In this document: piece by piece, positions 43,783-53,253 of the stretch | Layout of the letters: every line of letters begins with the position of its first letter | How positions within the stretch are numbered: the first letter of the stretch is position 1 | DNA from: Muribaculaceae bacterium | GTDB lineage: Bacteria; Bacteroidota; Bacteroidia; Bacteroidales; Muribaculaceae | DNA: 64,000 bases | NCBI GenBank assembly: GCA_022508985.1 | Contig: JAFLUA010000004.1 | Span: 62,001-126,000 of the forward strand | Reading direction: 5' to 3' | The notes under the pieces: generated by a model | Seen by the model: only the letters and a program-made list of their open reading frames with translations | Database searches by the model: none | What the model was told of the DNA's origin: nothing | Program-made: the position numbers and the translations under genes

Positions 43783-46088
43783 AAATCAGCCAAATAACGA
43801 CATCACGAATAGTAGTGGCAGTGCTTATTGCGGCGGTAGTGCTTAGCTCCTGCTCAACGACTCGCCGCATTCCCGACGACGAGATATTGTATACCGGAGT
43901 TGGTAAAATAGCGATATCGATGCCAAGCGATAGCACAAAACTTAATCCGGAGATAAGTTCGCAGATAAAAACCGCAGTAGATGTACCGCCCAATAATTAT
44001 TTGAGCCTCATAGGGTGGCATTATCCATTCCCTCTTGGGTTGTGGGTCTATAATAATTGGGATAATCCTCCAAAGGGGTTTAAGCACTGGCTATATGAGA
44101 AATTGGTTGAGGAACCGGTGCTCGTTTCCGATGTTCGACCCGAGGTGCGCACGCACATGATAGAGCAGATACTTGACAACAATGGTTATTTCAGAGGTAG
44201 CGCAACGTATGAGCTTGAGCAAAATAAAGACCCGAAGAAAGCAAAAATACGCTACAGCGTAAATCCTGGTCCGGCATATACGATTGATACGATATTTATG
44301 TTGCCCGATACGACGCGCCTTGGTTTCTTGGTTGATTCGTTAGCTTTGCGCGATCCATATCTTTCGTCAAAGTCACCGGTTTACAGCACAGATTCGTTGT
44401 CGGTTGCACGAACTCGTATAACAAACAGCTTGCGTAATAGAGGATATTATTTTTTCCGACCGGAGTACATTGAGTATTTAGCCGACAGTGTTGTACGGCC
44501 AAGGCATATTACGCTAAAAATGATGTTGGCATCTAATGCGCTACCATTTGCACTAAAACCATATACGACAGGGAAAATTACTATTTACGCCTCTCGCAGC
44601 CATGGGGCAGGGGTGCCTGATACTGTTGATTTACAGCGAGCGACCTTGATACAAATGATGCCGTCTAAATTGCGCCATAGTTCGATAGCCGAGTGTATCT
44701 CATTCCGTCCGGGTCGTACATTTTCTGTCCGCAACATGGATAGGACACAGACCAATCTGGCGCGTCTTGGCATTTTTAGCGCGATAAACATAGAGGCTGT
44801 TCCCGATACCCTTGATCGCGAATCGCAAAAATTGAACGTCGATATCCATTGCACGTTTGATACTCCTCTTGAAACGTCGCTTGAGGTAAATGCCGCCTCG
44901 AAATCAAATAGTTATATAGGCCCAGGCCTCACTTTTGGTATCACGAATAAAAATATATTCGGAGGGGGCGAGCAATTGAGCTTAAAACTTACCGGAGCTT
45001 ACGAATGGCAGACAGGGTCGGGGCGTCGCTCGGTCTTTAATTCATATGAGGTAGGCCTTAGCGGGTCGCTTGCCTTCCCTCGCTTATTAGCGCCTAAATT
45101 TATTCCGCGAAGCCGTTTTCAGTTGAACTGGACTCGTTTTCAGCTAAATGCCGACCTTCTTAATCGTCCGCATTATTTCAAAATGGCGCAGTTTAATGCA
45201 TCGGTGAACTATGATTGGCGTTTTCGCAGATATGTGCAAAATACGCTCACACTCTTTAAGCTAACGTATACTAACTTGATGAAAACGACGGCCGAATTTG
45301 ATTCGATTATGGTTGCAAATCAAGCCGTGGCGCAAAGTTTTAAGAGTCAATATATACCGCAAATGGCATATACCTATGTCTATGATAAACAGTTAAATCG
45401 CAATAACACCATAAATTGGCAATTTACTTTGCAGGAGGCCGGAAACATATTTTGGGGTATATATCGTGCATTTGGTAAAACCGGCGAAAAAGAACTTTTC
45501 GGGACTCCATTCTCACAGTTTGTCAAGGGTCAGGCCCAACTGGTGTGGGGACGTAGGGTAGGACATGGCGACCATTGGCTTGTGAGTCGTGTTGCGGCAG
45601 GAGCAGCGCATGCCTATGGCAATTCATCGCAAGTGCCATATCCAGAGCAATTCTACGTTGGTGGAGCAAACTCGGTGAGAGCGTTTACTGTACGTTCGAT
45701 AGGCCCCGGAAGATATAAGGCCGCACCGGGACAAACTGAGGATTATTTCGATCGCACCGGTACTCTTAAGTTTGAGGCAAATGTTGAATATCGCTTTCCA
45801 CTCTTCGGTCCTATCCGTGGCGCTGCCTTTGTTGATGCCGGTAATGTATGGTTGATACAATCAGATCCGATGAGGCCGGGCGGCACTATCAACGGAAAGT
45901 ATTTCTTGCGCGATTTAGCGCTTGGTACTGGCCTTGGTATACGCCTTGATATCAGTATGTTGGTTGTTCGCGGCGACTTGGGTATAGGTATTCATACACC
46001 CTATGATACCGGACGACGTGGTTATTACAATATGCCTTCATTCGGCAAGTCGTTGGCATTCCACTTGGCAATAGGCTATCCGTTCTGA
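43779..46088 (+). CDS. tamL: Omp85-family lipoprotein, TamL-like (769 aa)
   Basis: The N-terminus is a lipoprotein signal with LSSC (cysteine 25), unlike classical TamA/BamA, and matches the lipidated TamL variant of Bacteroidetes. POTRA-like repeats follow, then an outer-membrane barrel with the substrate-binding-loop motif NSVRAF (VRGF-like) and a GIHTPYDTGRRGYYNM end. It forms the outer-membrane half of the TamB-TamL pair. Its start overlaps tamB by four bases. Confidence 0.88.
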   Translation: MKISQITTSRIVVAVLIAAVVLSSCSTTRRIPDDEILYTGVGKIAISMPSDSTKLNPEISSQIKTAVDVPPNNYLSLIGWHYPFPLGLWVYNNWDNPPKGFKHWLYEKLVEEPVLVSDVRPEVRTHMIEQILDNNGYFRGSATYELEQNKDPKKAKIRYSVNPGPAYTIDTIFMLPDTTRLGFLVDSLALRDPYLSSKSPVYSTDSLSVARTRITNSLRNRGYYFFRPEYIEYLADSVVRPRHITLKMMLASNALPFALKPYTTGKITIYASRSHGAGVPDTVDLQRATLIQMMPSKLRHSSIAECISFRPGRTFSVRNMDRTQTNLARLGIFSAINIEAVPDTLDRESQKLNVDIHCTFDTPLETSLEVNAASKSNSYIGPGLTFGITNKNIFGGGEQLSLKLTGAYEWQTGSGRRSVFNSYEVGLSGSLAFPRLLAPKFIPRSRFQLNWTRFQLNADLLNRPHYFKMAQFNASVNYDWRFRRYVQNTLTLFKLTYTNLMKTTAEFDSIMVANQAVAQSFKSQYIPQMAYTYVYDKQLNRNNTINWQFTLQEAGNIFWGIYRAFGKTGEKELFGTPFSQFVKGQAQLVWGRRVGHGDHWLVSRVAAGAAHAYGNSSQVPYPEQFYVGGANSVRAFTVRSIGPGRYKAAPGQTEDYFDRTGTLKFEANVEYRFPLFGPIRGAAFVDAGNVWLIQSDPMRPGGTINGKYFLRDLALGTGLGIRLDISMLVVRGDLGIGIHTPYDTGRRGYYNMPSFGKSLAFHLAIGYPF

Positions 46089-46133
46089 TATGGGCTTATT
46101 GAGGGTGTTTTACGGCTGTGATTTAATAATTTT

Positions 46134-46574
46134 ATGGAATCGCAATCAGAAGATAAATATAAGTTGGAGCGCTTTGTAGAAGCGCAAAATGATGTTTATG
46201 ACACTGTGCTTGCCGAGTTGAGTCAAGGGCGCAAGGAATCGCATTGGATGTGGTTTATTTTCCCACAGCGCGAAGATTTAGGCTTCTCGTATTTTTCAAA
46301 ATATTACGGGCTTTCGGGAGTTGACGAGGCAAGAGCATACCTGAAACACGCTCTACTAAACGAAAGGTTGCGTGAAGTTTGTAATATCCTCTTACGTCAG
46401 CCAATCTCTGATGCAAGGGAAATCTTTGGTGGAATAGATTCGCGAAAACTATGTTCGTCGATGACTATTTTCGATATGGTTGAGCCCAATTCTGTCTATG
46501 CCGATGTTCTGTCAAAATTTTTCGATGGGCATCGCTGTCGCCGGACATTAGATATAATTAAAACGGAAGAATGA
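46134..46574 (+). CDS. DUF1810-family protein (146 aa)
   Basis: The pattern LERFVEAQNDVYDTVLAELSQGRKESHWMWFIFPQ, then LSGVDEARAYLKHALLNERL and FGGIDSRKLCSSMTIF, matches the DUF1810 family of small cytoplasmic proteins whose biochemical role is not established. No signal peptide. It follows tamL after 45 bases. Confidence 0.85.
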   Translation: MESQSEDKYKLERFVEAQNDVYDTVLAELSQGRKESHWMWFIFPQREDLGFSYFSKYYGLSGVDEARAYLKHALLNERLREVCNILLRQPISDAREIFGGIDSRKLCSSMTIFDMVEPNSVYADVLSKFFDGHRCRRTLDIIKTEE

Positions 46575-46603
46575 ATAGCATCAGGTACTATCAACTCTTC
46601 CGT
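46563..46603 (+). terminator. Possible terminator between convergent genes
   Basis: ACGGAAGA (46563-46570) pairs with TCTTCCGT (46596-46603) around a 25-base loop that includes the stop codon of the DUF1810 gene. The long loop and missing U-run make this weak. Confidence 0.3.
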
Positions 46604-46638
46604 CACAATAATATCGTGAACAGCTATATTTTGGCCGG

Positions 46639-47463
46639 TTAGGCTAATTTCAGCAGTTCTTTCATTTGGGTGGCGAGAGCGGCAGCGGCTTTAGCAGCGG
46701 CTTCTGCGAAGTCGGGCCCTGAAGAGGCGTATATAATACCACGAGAACTGTTAACGATGAGGCCGCACTCATCAATCATGCCATGGCGAGCAACATCTTC
46801 GAGGCTGCCGCCTTGAGCGCCAACACCGGGGACGAGTAAGAAGTGGCGAGGGACTACTTTGCGTATGTCTCTAAGACTTTCTGCTTGAGTAGCTCCTACA
46901 ACATACATAGTGTTGACAGGGCTTCCCCATTTGCTTGACAGGCGTATGACGCGCTCGTAAAGCGGAGTGCCGTTAGTGTCGATTGTCGTTTCAAAGTCTT
47001 TTGCCGAAGGGTTAGATGTGAGTGCTAAAATAATGCTCCATTTGTCGTTATAGGCAAGGAAAGGCATTACCGAATCTTCGCCCATATATGGAGCGAGAGT
47101 AACGGCATCAAAATCCATCGTTTCGAAAAATGTGCGAGCATATAATTGTGCAGTGTTACCTATGTCGCCTCTCTTGGCATCGGCAATTATGAATTGGTCG
47201 GGATATTTTTCACGAATATATTTGACTGTTTCTTCGAGTGCTGCAATTCCTTCGGCCCCAAGACTTTCAAAGAAGGCAAGGTTGGGCTTGTAAGCAATGC
47301 AATATGCAGCAGTAGCATCAATGATGGCTTTGTTGAAGGAGAGGACGCGTTGTGCCGGAGACCCTTCGATAGTTTCCGGTAGTTTTTTTACATCGGGGTC
47401 AAGTCCTACGCACAAAAAAGAGCCTTTACGGAATATGTTTTCAACAAGGTCGGTACGTTTCAT
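46639..47463 (-). CDS. pyrF: Orotidine 5'-phosphate decarboxylase (274 aa)
   Basis: A type 2 PyrF with the active-site block [18 protein letters not shown] and [12 protein letters not shown] near the end, at a length typical of this longer class. It makes UMP in pyrimidine synthesis. It lies 14 bases downstream of prfA and is probably expressed with it. Confidence 0.95.
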   Translation of the reverse strand: MKRTDLVENIFRKGSFLCVGLDPDVKKLPETIEGSPAQRVLSFNKAIIDATAAYCIAYKPNLAFFESLGAEGIAALEETVKYIREKYPDQFIIADAKRGDIGNTAQLYARTFFETMDFDAVTLAPYMGEDSVMPFLAYNDKWSIILALTSNPSAKDFETTIDTNGTPLYERVIRLSSKWGSPVNTMYVVGATQAESLRDIRKVVPRHFLLVPGVGAQGGSLEDVARHGMIDECGLIVNSSRGIIYASSGPDFAEAAAKAAAALATQMKELLKLA

Positions 47464-47477
47464 ATTTAATCTACGTT

Positions 47478-48587
47478 TTATAGTTCTGCCGCTTTAAGTT
47501 TTTCGGCGTTTTCTGCTATTATTAAATGGTCGATAACATCTTGAATGTCACCGTCGACAAATGCTTGTAAGTTGTATATTGTGTAGTTGATGCGATGGTC
47601 GGTGATTCGCCCTTGAGGATAGTTATATGTGCGAATTTTGGCTGACCTGTCGCCGGTGCTTACAAGAGTTTTACGACGCGAGGCGATATCGTCGATATAT
47701 TTTTGATGTTCTTTATCGTAAATGAAAGTACGTAGGCGACTCAATGCACGTTCTTTGTTTTTTGGTTGGTCGCGAGTTTCGGTACATTCAATTAGAATTT
47801 CTTCGGCTTCACCTGTATTCGGATTCTTCCAAATGTATCTCAAACGTACTCCCGACTCTACTTTGTTTACGTTCTGGCCGCCGGCACCTCCCGATCGGAA
47901 TGTGTCCCATTTTATTTCGCCTTCGTTAATCTCGACGTCGAAAGGCTCGGCTTCGGGTAGAACCGCCACGGTTGCTGCAGAAGTATGGACGCGACCTTGA
48001 GTCTCTGTTGCCGGCACACGTTGTACACGATGAACACCGCTTTCATATTTGAGAATGCCGTAAACGCCATCTCCATTTACCGACAGCACTACTTCTTTAT
48101 ATCCTCCGGCGGCACCATCGCTTGCCGATGTTATGGCAACGTTCCACCCGCGGCTTTCACAATACTTGATATACATTTTGCACAAATCGCCGGCGAAAAT
48201 AGCGGCCTCATCCCCACCGGTGCCACCTCGAATTTCAAGGATAGCATTTTTACCGTCTTCGGGGTCGGCAGGAATAAGTTGCAACTTTATTTCTTCTTCG
48301 AGGGCCGGCAGAGCATCTGATGCGCTATCAAGTTGCTCTTTAGCCATTTCTCGCATTTCGGGGTCGGACTCGGTAGACAAAATTCCTTTTGCCTCATCTA
48401 TGTTGGCGCATAAGTCGCGATAACGACGCGTAAGCGCAGTCAGACGCTCCAAATCTTTGTATTCCTTTGACAATCGCACATATCGCTTCATGTCGGCTAT
48501 GACAGCCGGGTCGGTAATAAGTGTTGAAATTTCTTCAAAGCGAGACTCAATACCGTCGAGTCTCTCTAATAAGGATATCTCTGCCAT
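47478..48587 (-). CDS. prfA: Peptide chain release factor 1 (369 aa)
   Basis: The peptidyl-hydrolysis loop is seen as [19 protein letters not shown] (GGQ). The stop-codon recognition segment is [12 protein letters not shown] with the PxT motif of RF1. It releases peptides at UAA and UAG codons. It is the first gene of a prfA-pyrF pair. Confidence 0.95.
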   Translation of the reverse strand: MAEISLLERLDGIESRFEEISTLITDPAVIADMKRYVRLSKEYKDLERLTALTRRYRDLCANIDEAKGILSTESDPEMREMAKEQLDSASDALPALEEEIKLQLIPADPEDGKNAILEIRGGTGGDEAAIFAGDLCKMYIKYCESRGWNVAITSASDGAAGGYKEVVLSVNGDGVYGILKYESGVHRVQRVPATETQGRVHTSAATVAVLPEAEPFDVEINEGEIKWDTFRSGGAGGQNVNKVESGVRLRYIWKNPNTGEAEEILIECTETRDQPKNKERALSRLRTFIYDKEHQKYIDDIASRRKTLVSTGDRSAKIRTYNYPQGRITDHRINYTIYNLQAFVDGDIQDVIDHLIIAENAEKLKAAEL

Positions 48588-48609
48588 AGATGTGCGTGAA
48601 AATTTTCTG

Positions 48610-48617
48610 CGAAGTTA
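48610..48617 (-). promoter_or_regulatory. prfA promoter -7-like element
   Basis: The minus strand reads TAACTTCG, one mismatch from TAnnTTTG, 22 bases upstream of the prfA start. It sits back to back with the promoter at 48640. Confidence 0.4.
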
Positions 48618-48639
48618 CGCAAAATTTTTTATTTTGCCG

Positions 48640-48647
48640 TATCTTTG
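48640..48647 (+). promoter_or_regulatory. MATE transporter promoter -7 element
   Basis: TATCTTTG matches TAnnTTTG. It lies inside the longest open frame of the next gene, which shows that the real start codon must be further downstream. Confidence 0.6.
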
Positions 48648-48691
48648 CAGTCGAAATGGCCGATATAAAGCAGATACAGAATGGCGACTCT

Positions 48692-50071
48692 ATGAGCCTG
48701 CGTCAGCAGATAGCGCTAACGGCGAAATTGTCTGCGCCGGCCATTATTGCACAGTTATCCACTATCTTGATGCAGTATATCGATGCGTCGATGGTGGGGC
48801 GTCTCGGAGCTGAATCTTCGGCCTCTGTTGGGCTTATGAACAGCAGCTTATGGCTTTTCTGGGGTGTGTGCAGTGCCCTCACAATGGGCTTCTCGGTTCA
48901 GGTAGCGCATCGTCTTGGCGCCAAAGACACAAGCGGTGCAAAAGATGTGCTACGGCAGGGAATAACAGCCTCGTTTATAATCGGTGCGGTCATAGCGACG
49001 GTAGGCCTGATGATTTCGGGGAAATTACCATATTGGCTTGGTGGAGAAGGAGAAGTGGCGCAAGGAGCCTCGCTCTATTTCGCGGTGTTTGTTTTGGCAC
49101 TGCCGATTCTCACATTGAATTATCTTGCCGGCGGCATGTTGCGTTGTGCGGGTAATATGAAAGTGCCCGGTGTGCTGAATGTGGTGATGTGCCTTCTGGA
49201 TGTGGTATTTAATTATTTTTTAATATTCCCGACGCGAGACATTGCGATATTTGGCGTTGATATAACAATGCCGGGGGCCGGATTGGGAATCCTTGGTGCG
49301 GCCCTTGGCACAGTTGCCGCCGAGTGTATCATAGCCGCGGCAATGATGTGGTTTTTGTGCAGAAGGCAATCAGATTTAGCGCTAAAAGGTGTTGAAGCGC
49401 GCAAATCGTATATACCGGTGAAGTCGGTTTTGGTAAAGGCTGCGCGAATAGCGATACCGATGACAGCCGAACACATAATATTTTGCGGAGCACAAATAAC
49501 GGTAACGGTCATTGTGGCGCCTTTAGGCGTAATAGCAATTGCCGCCAACGCATTTGCAGTAACAGCAGAGAGCCTGTGCTATATGCCCGGTTTCGGCATA
49601 GGAGAGGCCGCCACCACACTCTGTGGACAGAGCTATGGCGCCGGTCGCTTCGACCTTGTTAAAAGATTTTGTTATCTTACGACGGGTCTCGGCGTTGCGA
49701 TAATGACCGTAATGAGCGTAATCATGTATTTGTGTGCTCCATTTATGATGCAGATAATGACACCTGTCGCCGAAATAGCTAATCTTGGCACCGAAGTATT
49801 GCGTATCGAAGCATGGGCAGAGCCGATGTATGCCGCCTCGATAGTGGCTTATGGAGCATTTGTTGGTGTTGGTGATACATTGATACCAGCGACTATGAAT
49901 TTCGGTAGTATATGGCTTGTCCGCATACCTCTTGCGGCCATACTCGCTCCTACTTTGGGCCTGCGCGGAGTATGGATAGCCATGTGTGCAGAGCTAACCT
50001 TCCGCGGGCTCATTTTCTTGTGGCGAATGTACTCGGGTAAGTGGTTAAAGAAAGAAGCATTGGTGAAATGA
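48692..50071 (+). CDS. MATE-family efflux transporter 1 (459 aa)
   Basis: A twelve-helix multidrug/toxin extrusion transporter: ALTAKLSAPAIIAQLSTILMQYIDASMVGRLG near the start, GEAATTLCGQSYGAG in the second half. It exchanges cations or protons for organic substrates at the inner membrane. The frame is open from 48590, but the promoter at 48640-48647 lies inside it, so I use ATG 48692. ATG 48656 is possible with a leader of only a few bases. Confidence 0.88.
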   Translation: MSLRQQIALTAKLSAPAIIAQLSTILMQYIDASMVGRLGAESSASVGLMNSSLWLFWGVCSALTMGFSVQVAHRLGAKDTSGAKDVLRQGITASFIIGAVIATVGLMISGKLPYWLGGEGEVAQGASLYFAVFVLALPILTLNYLAGGMLRCAGNMKVPGVLNVVMCLLDVVFNYFLIFPTRDIAIFGVDITMPGAGLGILGAALGTVAAECIIAAAMMWFLCRRQSDLALKGVEARKSYIPVKSVLVKAARIAIPMTAEHIIFCGAQITVTVIVAPLGVIAIAANAFAVTAESLCYMPGFGIGEAATTLCGQSYGAGRFDLVKRFCYLTTGLGVAIMTVMSVIMYLCAPFMMQIMTPVAEIANLGTEVLRIEAWAEPMYAASIVAYGAFVGVGDTLIPATMNFGSIWLVRIPLAAILAPTLGLRGVWIAMCAELTFRGLIFLWRMYSGKWLKKEALVK

Positions 50072-51417
50072 AATCGAATAATACTATCGATATGCTAAAC
50101 GGGCCATTGCTTGGCCCGATAATAAAATTCGCCTTGCCGTTGATTGCGACCGGGTTTTTGCAACAGTCGTTTAACTCGGCCGATGCTCTTGTTGTAGGGC
50201 GATATTGCCCGTCGAGTGCTCTTGCCGCGGTAGGAAGTAATGGCCCTGTTGTCAATCTTATCGTGACATTATTCATGGGTTTGGGCGTTGGCGTAAATGT
50301 GGTAATAGCATCGTATATAGGGCGGCGAGATGATGCCGGAGTGCGAAAGGCCGTTGCCACTACCGGGATAATAGCTCTTGCGTGTGGTTTTATCTTGATG
50401 CTTATCGGGCCGTTTGCGTCGCGTTATCTGCTCGAGGTGTTGGGAACGCCTGAAGATGTGTTGGATAGTGCCGCAACCTATCTTAAGATTTTCTTCCTCG
50501 GGATGCCTTTTTTGATGGTGTATAACTTCGGTGCTGCTATATTGCGTAGCGTAGGCGATACGGCCCGGCCGTTCTTTATTCTTATAGCAGGATGTGCTAC
50601 AAACATATTGTTAGATTTATATTTTGTTGCATACCTCAACATGGGCGTCGCCGGCGCAGCGATAGGAACAATAATAGGAATAGGCGTTAATGCCGCGTTG
50701 ATATCCTTGATATTGATACGTGAAAAAACGGCAATACGAGTAGTGCCCGCAAAGTTGAAATTATACGGCAGGGAGTTACGCAACATAGTGAAGATAGGAT
50801 TCCCGGCCGGATTGCAAGGCCTGGTGTTTTCTTTGTCGAATGTGTTTATTTTGTCGGCAATAAACTCGTTTGGCTCGGCTGCCAGTGCCGGGTCGGCCGC
50901 GGCCCTCAATTATGAATTATACTGCTATTATATTGTTGTCGGTTTTGTACAAGCGACAGTAGCCTTTACCAGTCAGAATTATGCGGCAGGCAATTTCGAC
51001 AGGTGTAAAAAAGTATTTTCGCTGAATATGATTCTTGCGGGCGGAGTGTGTTGCCTAATGAATGTAGCTGTAGTATGGCAAAAGGGTTTCTTCATAGGCT
51101 TGTTTACCGAAGACCCGGCCGTAATCCCGTATGCGTATGATAGATTGACAATAGTATTGTTGATGCAGTTTATAGCATGTTCTTACGAAATTGGCGGCGG
51201 CGCCATGAGGGCTATGGGCTATTCGATGTTGCCTACAATACTTACTATATTCGGGACGTGCATATTCCGGCTCTTGTGGGTGTTTATGCTCCCGGTTGTA
51301 GGTGGAACCTTCCGCACACTAATGGCTATTTATCCGATAACGTGGGTGATAACCGGAGTCTCTGTGGTGTCGGCATATATTGTTGTGCGCAAAAAAGCCT
51401 TCAAAATTGTAGGGTGA
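50068..51417 (+). CDS. MATE-family efflux transporter 2 (449 aa)
   Basis: A second MATE protein: MLNGPLLGPIIKFALPLIATGFLQQSFNSADALVVGRY and YYIVVGFVQATVAFTSQNYAAGNFDR. It starts at ATG 50068, which overlaps the stop of the first MATE gene as ATGA (a longer frame from 50041 is less likely). The two proteins are not close copies; the second belongs to the DinF/NorM-like part of the family, so they may form a pair or have separate substrates. Confidence 0.88.
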   Translation: MKSNNTIDMLNGPLLGPIIKFALPLIATGFLQQSFNSADALVVGRYCPSSALAAVGSNGPVVNLIVTLFMGLGVGVNVVIASYIGRRDDAGVRKAVATTGIIALACGFILMLIGPFASRYLLEVLGTPEDVLDSAATYLKIFFLGMPFLMVYNFGAAILRSVGDTARPFFILIAGCATNILLDLYFVAYLNMGVAGAAIGTIIGIGVNAALISLILIREKTAIRVVPAKLKLYGRELRNIVKIGFPAGLQGLVFSLSNVFILSAINSFGSAASAGSAAALNYELYCYYIVVGFVQATVAFTSQNYAAGNFDRCKKVFSLNMILAGGVCCLMNVAVVWQKGFFIGLFTEDPAVIPYAYDRLTIVLLMQFIACSYEIGGGAMRAMGYSMLPTILTIFGTCIFRLLWVFMLPVVGGTFRTLMAIYPITWVITGVSVVSAYIVVRKKAFKIVG

Positions 51418-51444
51418 TAGTATATTGTATTCAACCAAAAATTG

Positions 51445-51452
51445 TAATTTTG
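51445..51452 (+). promoter_or_regulatory. Permease promoter -7 element
   Basis: TAATTTTG matches TAnnTTTG. It lies 18 bases before ATG 51470 and downstream of the previous stop codon, supporting the later start for the permease. Confidence 0.5.
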
Positions 51453-51469
51453 TAGCAAAATACAACCAT

Positions 51470-52717
51470 ATGAATTTTACCGATTTTTTCTACTCTCTTG
51501 TAAATATTCTCAACGAAATGTCGCCGTATATTTTGCTGGGATTTCTCATAGCAGGCATATTGCACGCTTTTGTTGACGCATCTACCATGACGCGCCATTT
51601 GTCGGGAAACGGCATTAAGCCGGTCGTAAAAGCCGCTCTTTTCGGCATCCCTCTACCCTTGTGCTCGTGTGGAGTGTTGCCTACTGCAGTGTCGTTGCGC
51701 CGCCAGGGAGCATCGAAAGCTGCTACCACGTCGTTTTTGATTGCAACACCGCAAACAGGAGTTGACTCTATTGCGGCGACATATTCATTGCTTGGTTTGC
51801 CATTTGCAATCATACGTCCGTTGGCAGCCCTTGTAGGAGCAGTAGGCGGTGGCCTTGCGGTAGGAAAGTTTGCACCTGATGCTACTTGCTGTGAATGTGC
51901 CGAGCCTGCGGCCACCGATACTCGTCGGCGTACATTCGGCGCCAGGGTAGTTGAATCTTTGAGATATGGCTTCATCGAAATGATAGCGAGCGTGGGTAAG
52001 TGGCTGGTAATCGGACTTGTAGTGGCCGCTCTCGTCACGGTTTTCGTTCCCGATAGTTTGTTTGTAGGCCTTAGCAAGTATCCGCTGTTGGCAATGCTTG
52101 CAGTGGTGGTCGTTGCCATACCCATGTATATTTGTGCAACAGGGTCGATACCTATAGCGTTGTCGCTTATGATGAAAGGGCTCTCTCCCGGCATAGCCTT
52201 TGTTATGCTGATGGCCGGCCCTGCTGCTAATTTCGCATCGGTTGTAATACTTAATCGCACGCAAGGCCGCAAAGCAACGGCTATATATATTGCTTCGGTT
52301 GTGATAACGGCAATAACCATTGGACTTGTTATCGACTTGCTTTTACCTCGTGCATGGTTTATACCGCAAACGACGGCAGCCGAGACCTGTTGCCACGTTC
52401 ACCTCAATATATTTGACACGGTATGCTCAGTTATCCTTGTAGCCTTATTGCTTTACTCGGCTTTGAGAGGACGCTTTAGCCACAAACATAAACTTGAAAC
52501 AAAAGAAAACAGTGATATTATGACACGTACTTATAAGGTTACAGGAATGAATTGCTCACACTGCAAGGCGACTGTAGAAAAAGCTATTACAGCACTTGAA
52601 GGAGTTACGGCTGTAGAGATAAATCTATCGGAAGGGACAGTCCTTGTTGAGGGCGACGTCGCGCCTGAAAAAGTGATAGAGGCAGTGCACTGTGCCGGAT
52701 TTGATTGTGAGGCATAA
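51470..52717 (+). CDS. Permease with C-terminal HMA metal-binding domain (415 aa)
   Basis: An ArsP/SO_0444-type permease: PYILLGFLIAGILHAF, the cysteine motif PLPLCSCGVLPTAVSLRRQGASK and ATGSIPIALSLMMKG, with about eight membrane helices. The loop after helix four has ATCCECAEP. The C-terminus has an HMA domain with VTGMNCSHCKATVEKAI, which binds soft metals such as copper. The likely role is metal efflux (Cu/Zn or arsenic class). An ATG at 52519 marks where the HMA domain would begin if it were a separate gene; here it is fused. The start at 51470 fits the promoter. Confidence 0.83.
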   Translation: MNFTDFFYSLVNILNEMSPYILLGFLIAGILHAFVDASTMTRHLSGNGIKPVVKAALFGIPLPLCSCGVLPTAVSLRRQGASKAATTSFLIATPQTGVDSIAATYSLLGLPFAIIRPLAALVGAVGGGLAVGKFAPDATCCECAEPAATDTRRRTFGARVVESLRYGFIEMIASVGKWLVIGLVVAALVTVFVPDSLFVGLSKYPLLAMLAVVVVAIPMYICATGSIPIALSLMMKGLSPGIAFVMLMAGPAANFASVVILNRTQGRKATAIYIASVVITAITIGLVIDLLLPRAWFIPQTTAAETCCHVHLNIFDTVCSVILVALLLYSALRGRFSHKHKLETKENSDIMTRTYKVTGMNCSHCKATVEKAITALEGVTAVEINLSEGTVLVEGDVAPEKVIEAVHCAGFDCEA

Positions 52718-52780
52718 AATAAAAGTAAATTTCCATAAAAAATTACCTTCCGGCAGGGTATTTATTATGCATAAAATCCG

Positions 52781-52788
52781 TAACTTTG
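52781..52788 (+). promoter_or_regulatory. rseC-rnf operon promoter -7 element
   Basis: TAACTTTG matches TAnnTTTG and lies 24 bases upstream of the rseC-like start codon, at the head of the six-gene rnf operon. Confidence 0.6.
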
Positions 52789-52811
52789 CAATGTAGATTT
52801 TTGCATTGTAA

Positions 52812-53246
52812 ATGAGGGAGACAACTATTGTTCACAAAGGAGTTATTGTTGGATATGACAACGATGTGCTTCGCGTGAAAATAGAGCCGGCCGACAGCCC
52901 CGATGCTTGTTCGGCGTGTGCCTTGGCATTTTCTTGCAAAGGTAGCGGAAAAGACACATTGATAGTAGAAACAGCTCTTGAAAAACCATCAAAAGCAGCT
53001 AATACGCTTGGCCGTAAAGTGCTTGTTGCGCCGAAAGAAAAGAGTGTACTAAAGGCTACACTATTACTTTTTATTGTGCCCTTGATCTCATTTATGGTCG
53101 TGGCTATATTCGGTACTATGATTGGCATTGCGCAGGGAGTGGTTGGGCTCGCTTCGATAGGATCGGCATTATTGGCCTATTTTTCGATATATCAATGGCA
53201 ACGACGACATCGTAAAACTGAATGGCATATCATAGCGACAGAATAG
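52812..53246 (+). CDS. RseC-like SoxR-reducing system protein (144 aa)
   Basis: The N-terminal part has a small cysteine motif (DACSACALAFSC), followed by two membrane helices (ATLLLFIVPLISFMVVAIF and VVGLASIGSALLAYF), as in RseC. In enterobacteria RseC works with Rnf to reduce SoxR. In Bacteroidetes it commonly leads the rnf operon, perhaps as a maturation or regulatory subunit. Confidence 0.85.
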   Translation: MRETTIVHKGVIVGYDNDVLRVKIEPADSPDACSACALAFSCKGSGKDTLIVETALEKPSKAANTLGRKVLVAPKEKSVLKATLLLFIVPLISFMVVAIFGTMIGIAQGVVGLASIGSALLAYFSIYQWQRRHRKTEWHIIATE

Positions 53247-53253
53247 ATTTGAA

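Noticed and set aside
51785..52264. Minus-strand ORF of 159 aa opposite the permease
   Set aside because: It lies fully within a clear plus-strand membrane protein gene and has random composition rich in His, Arg and Tyr.
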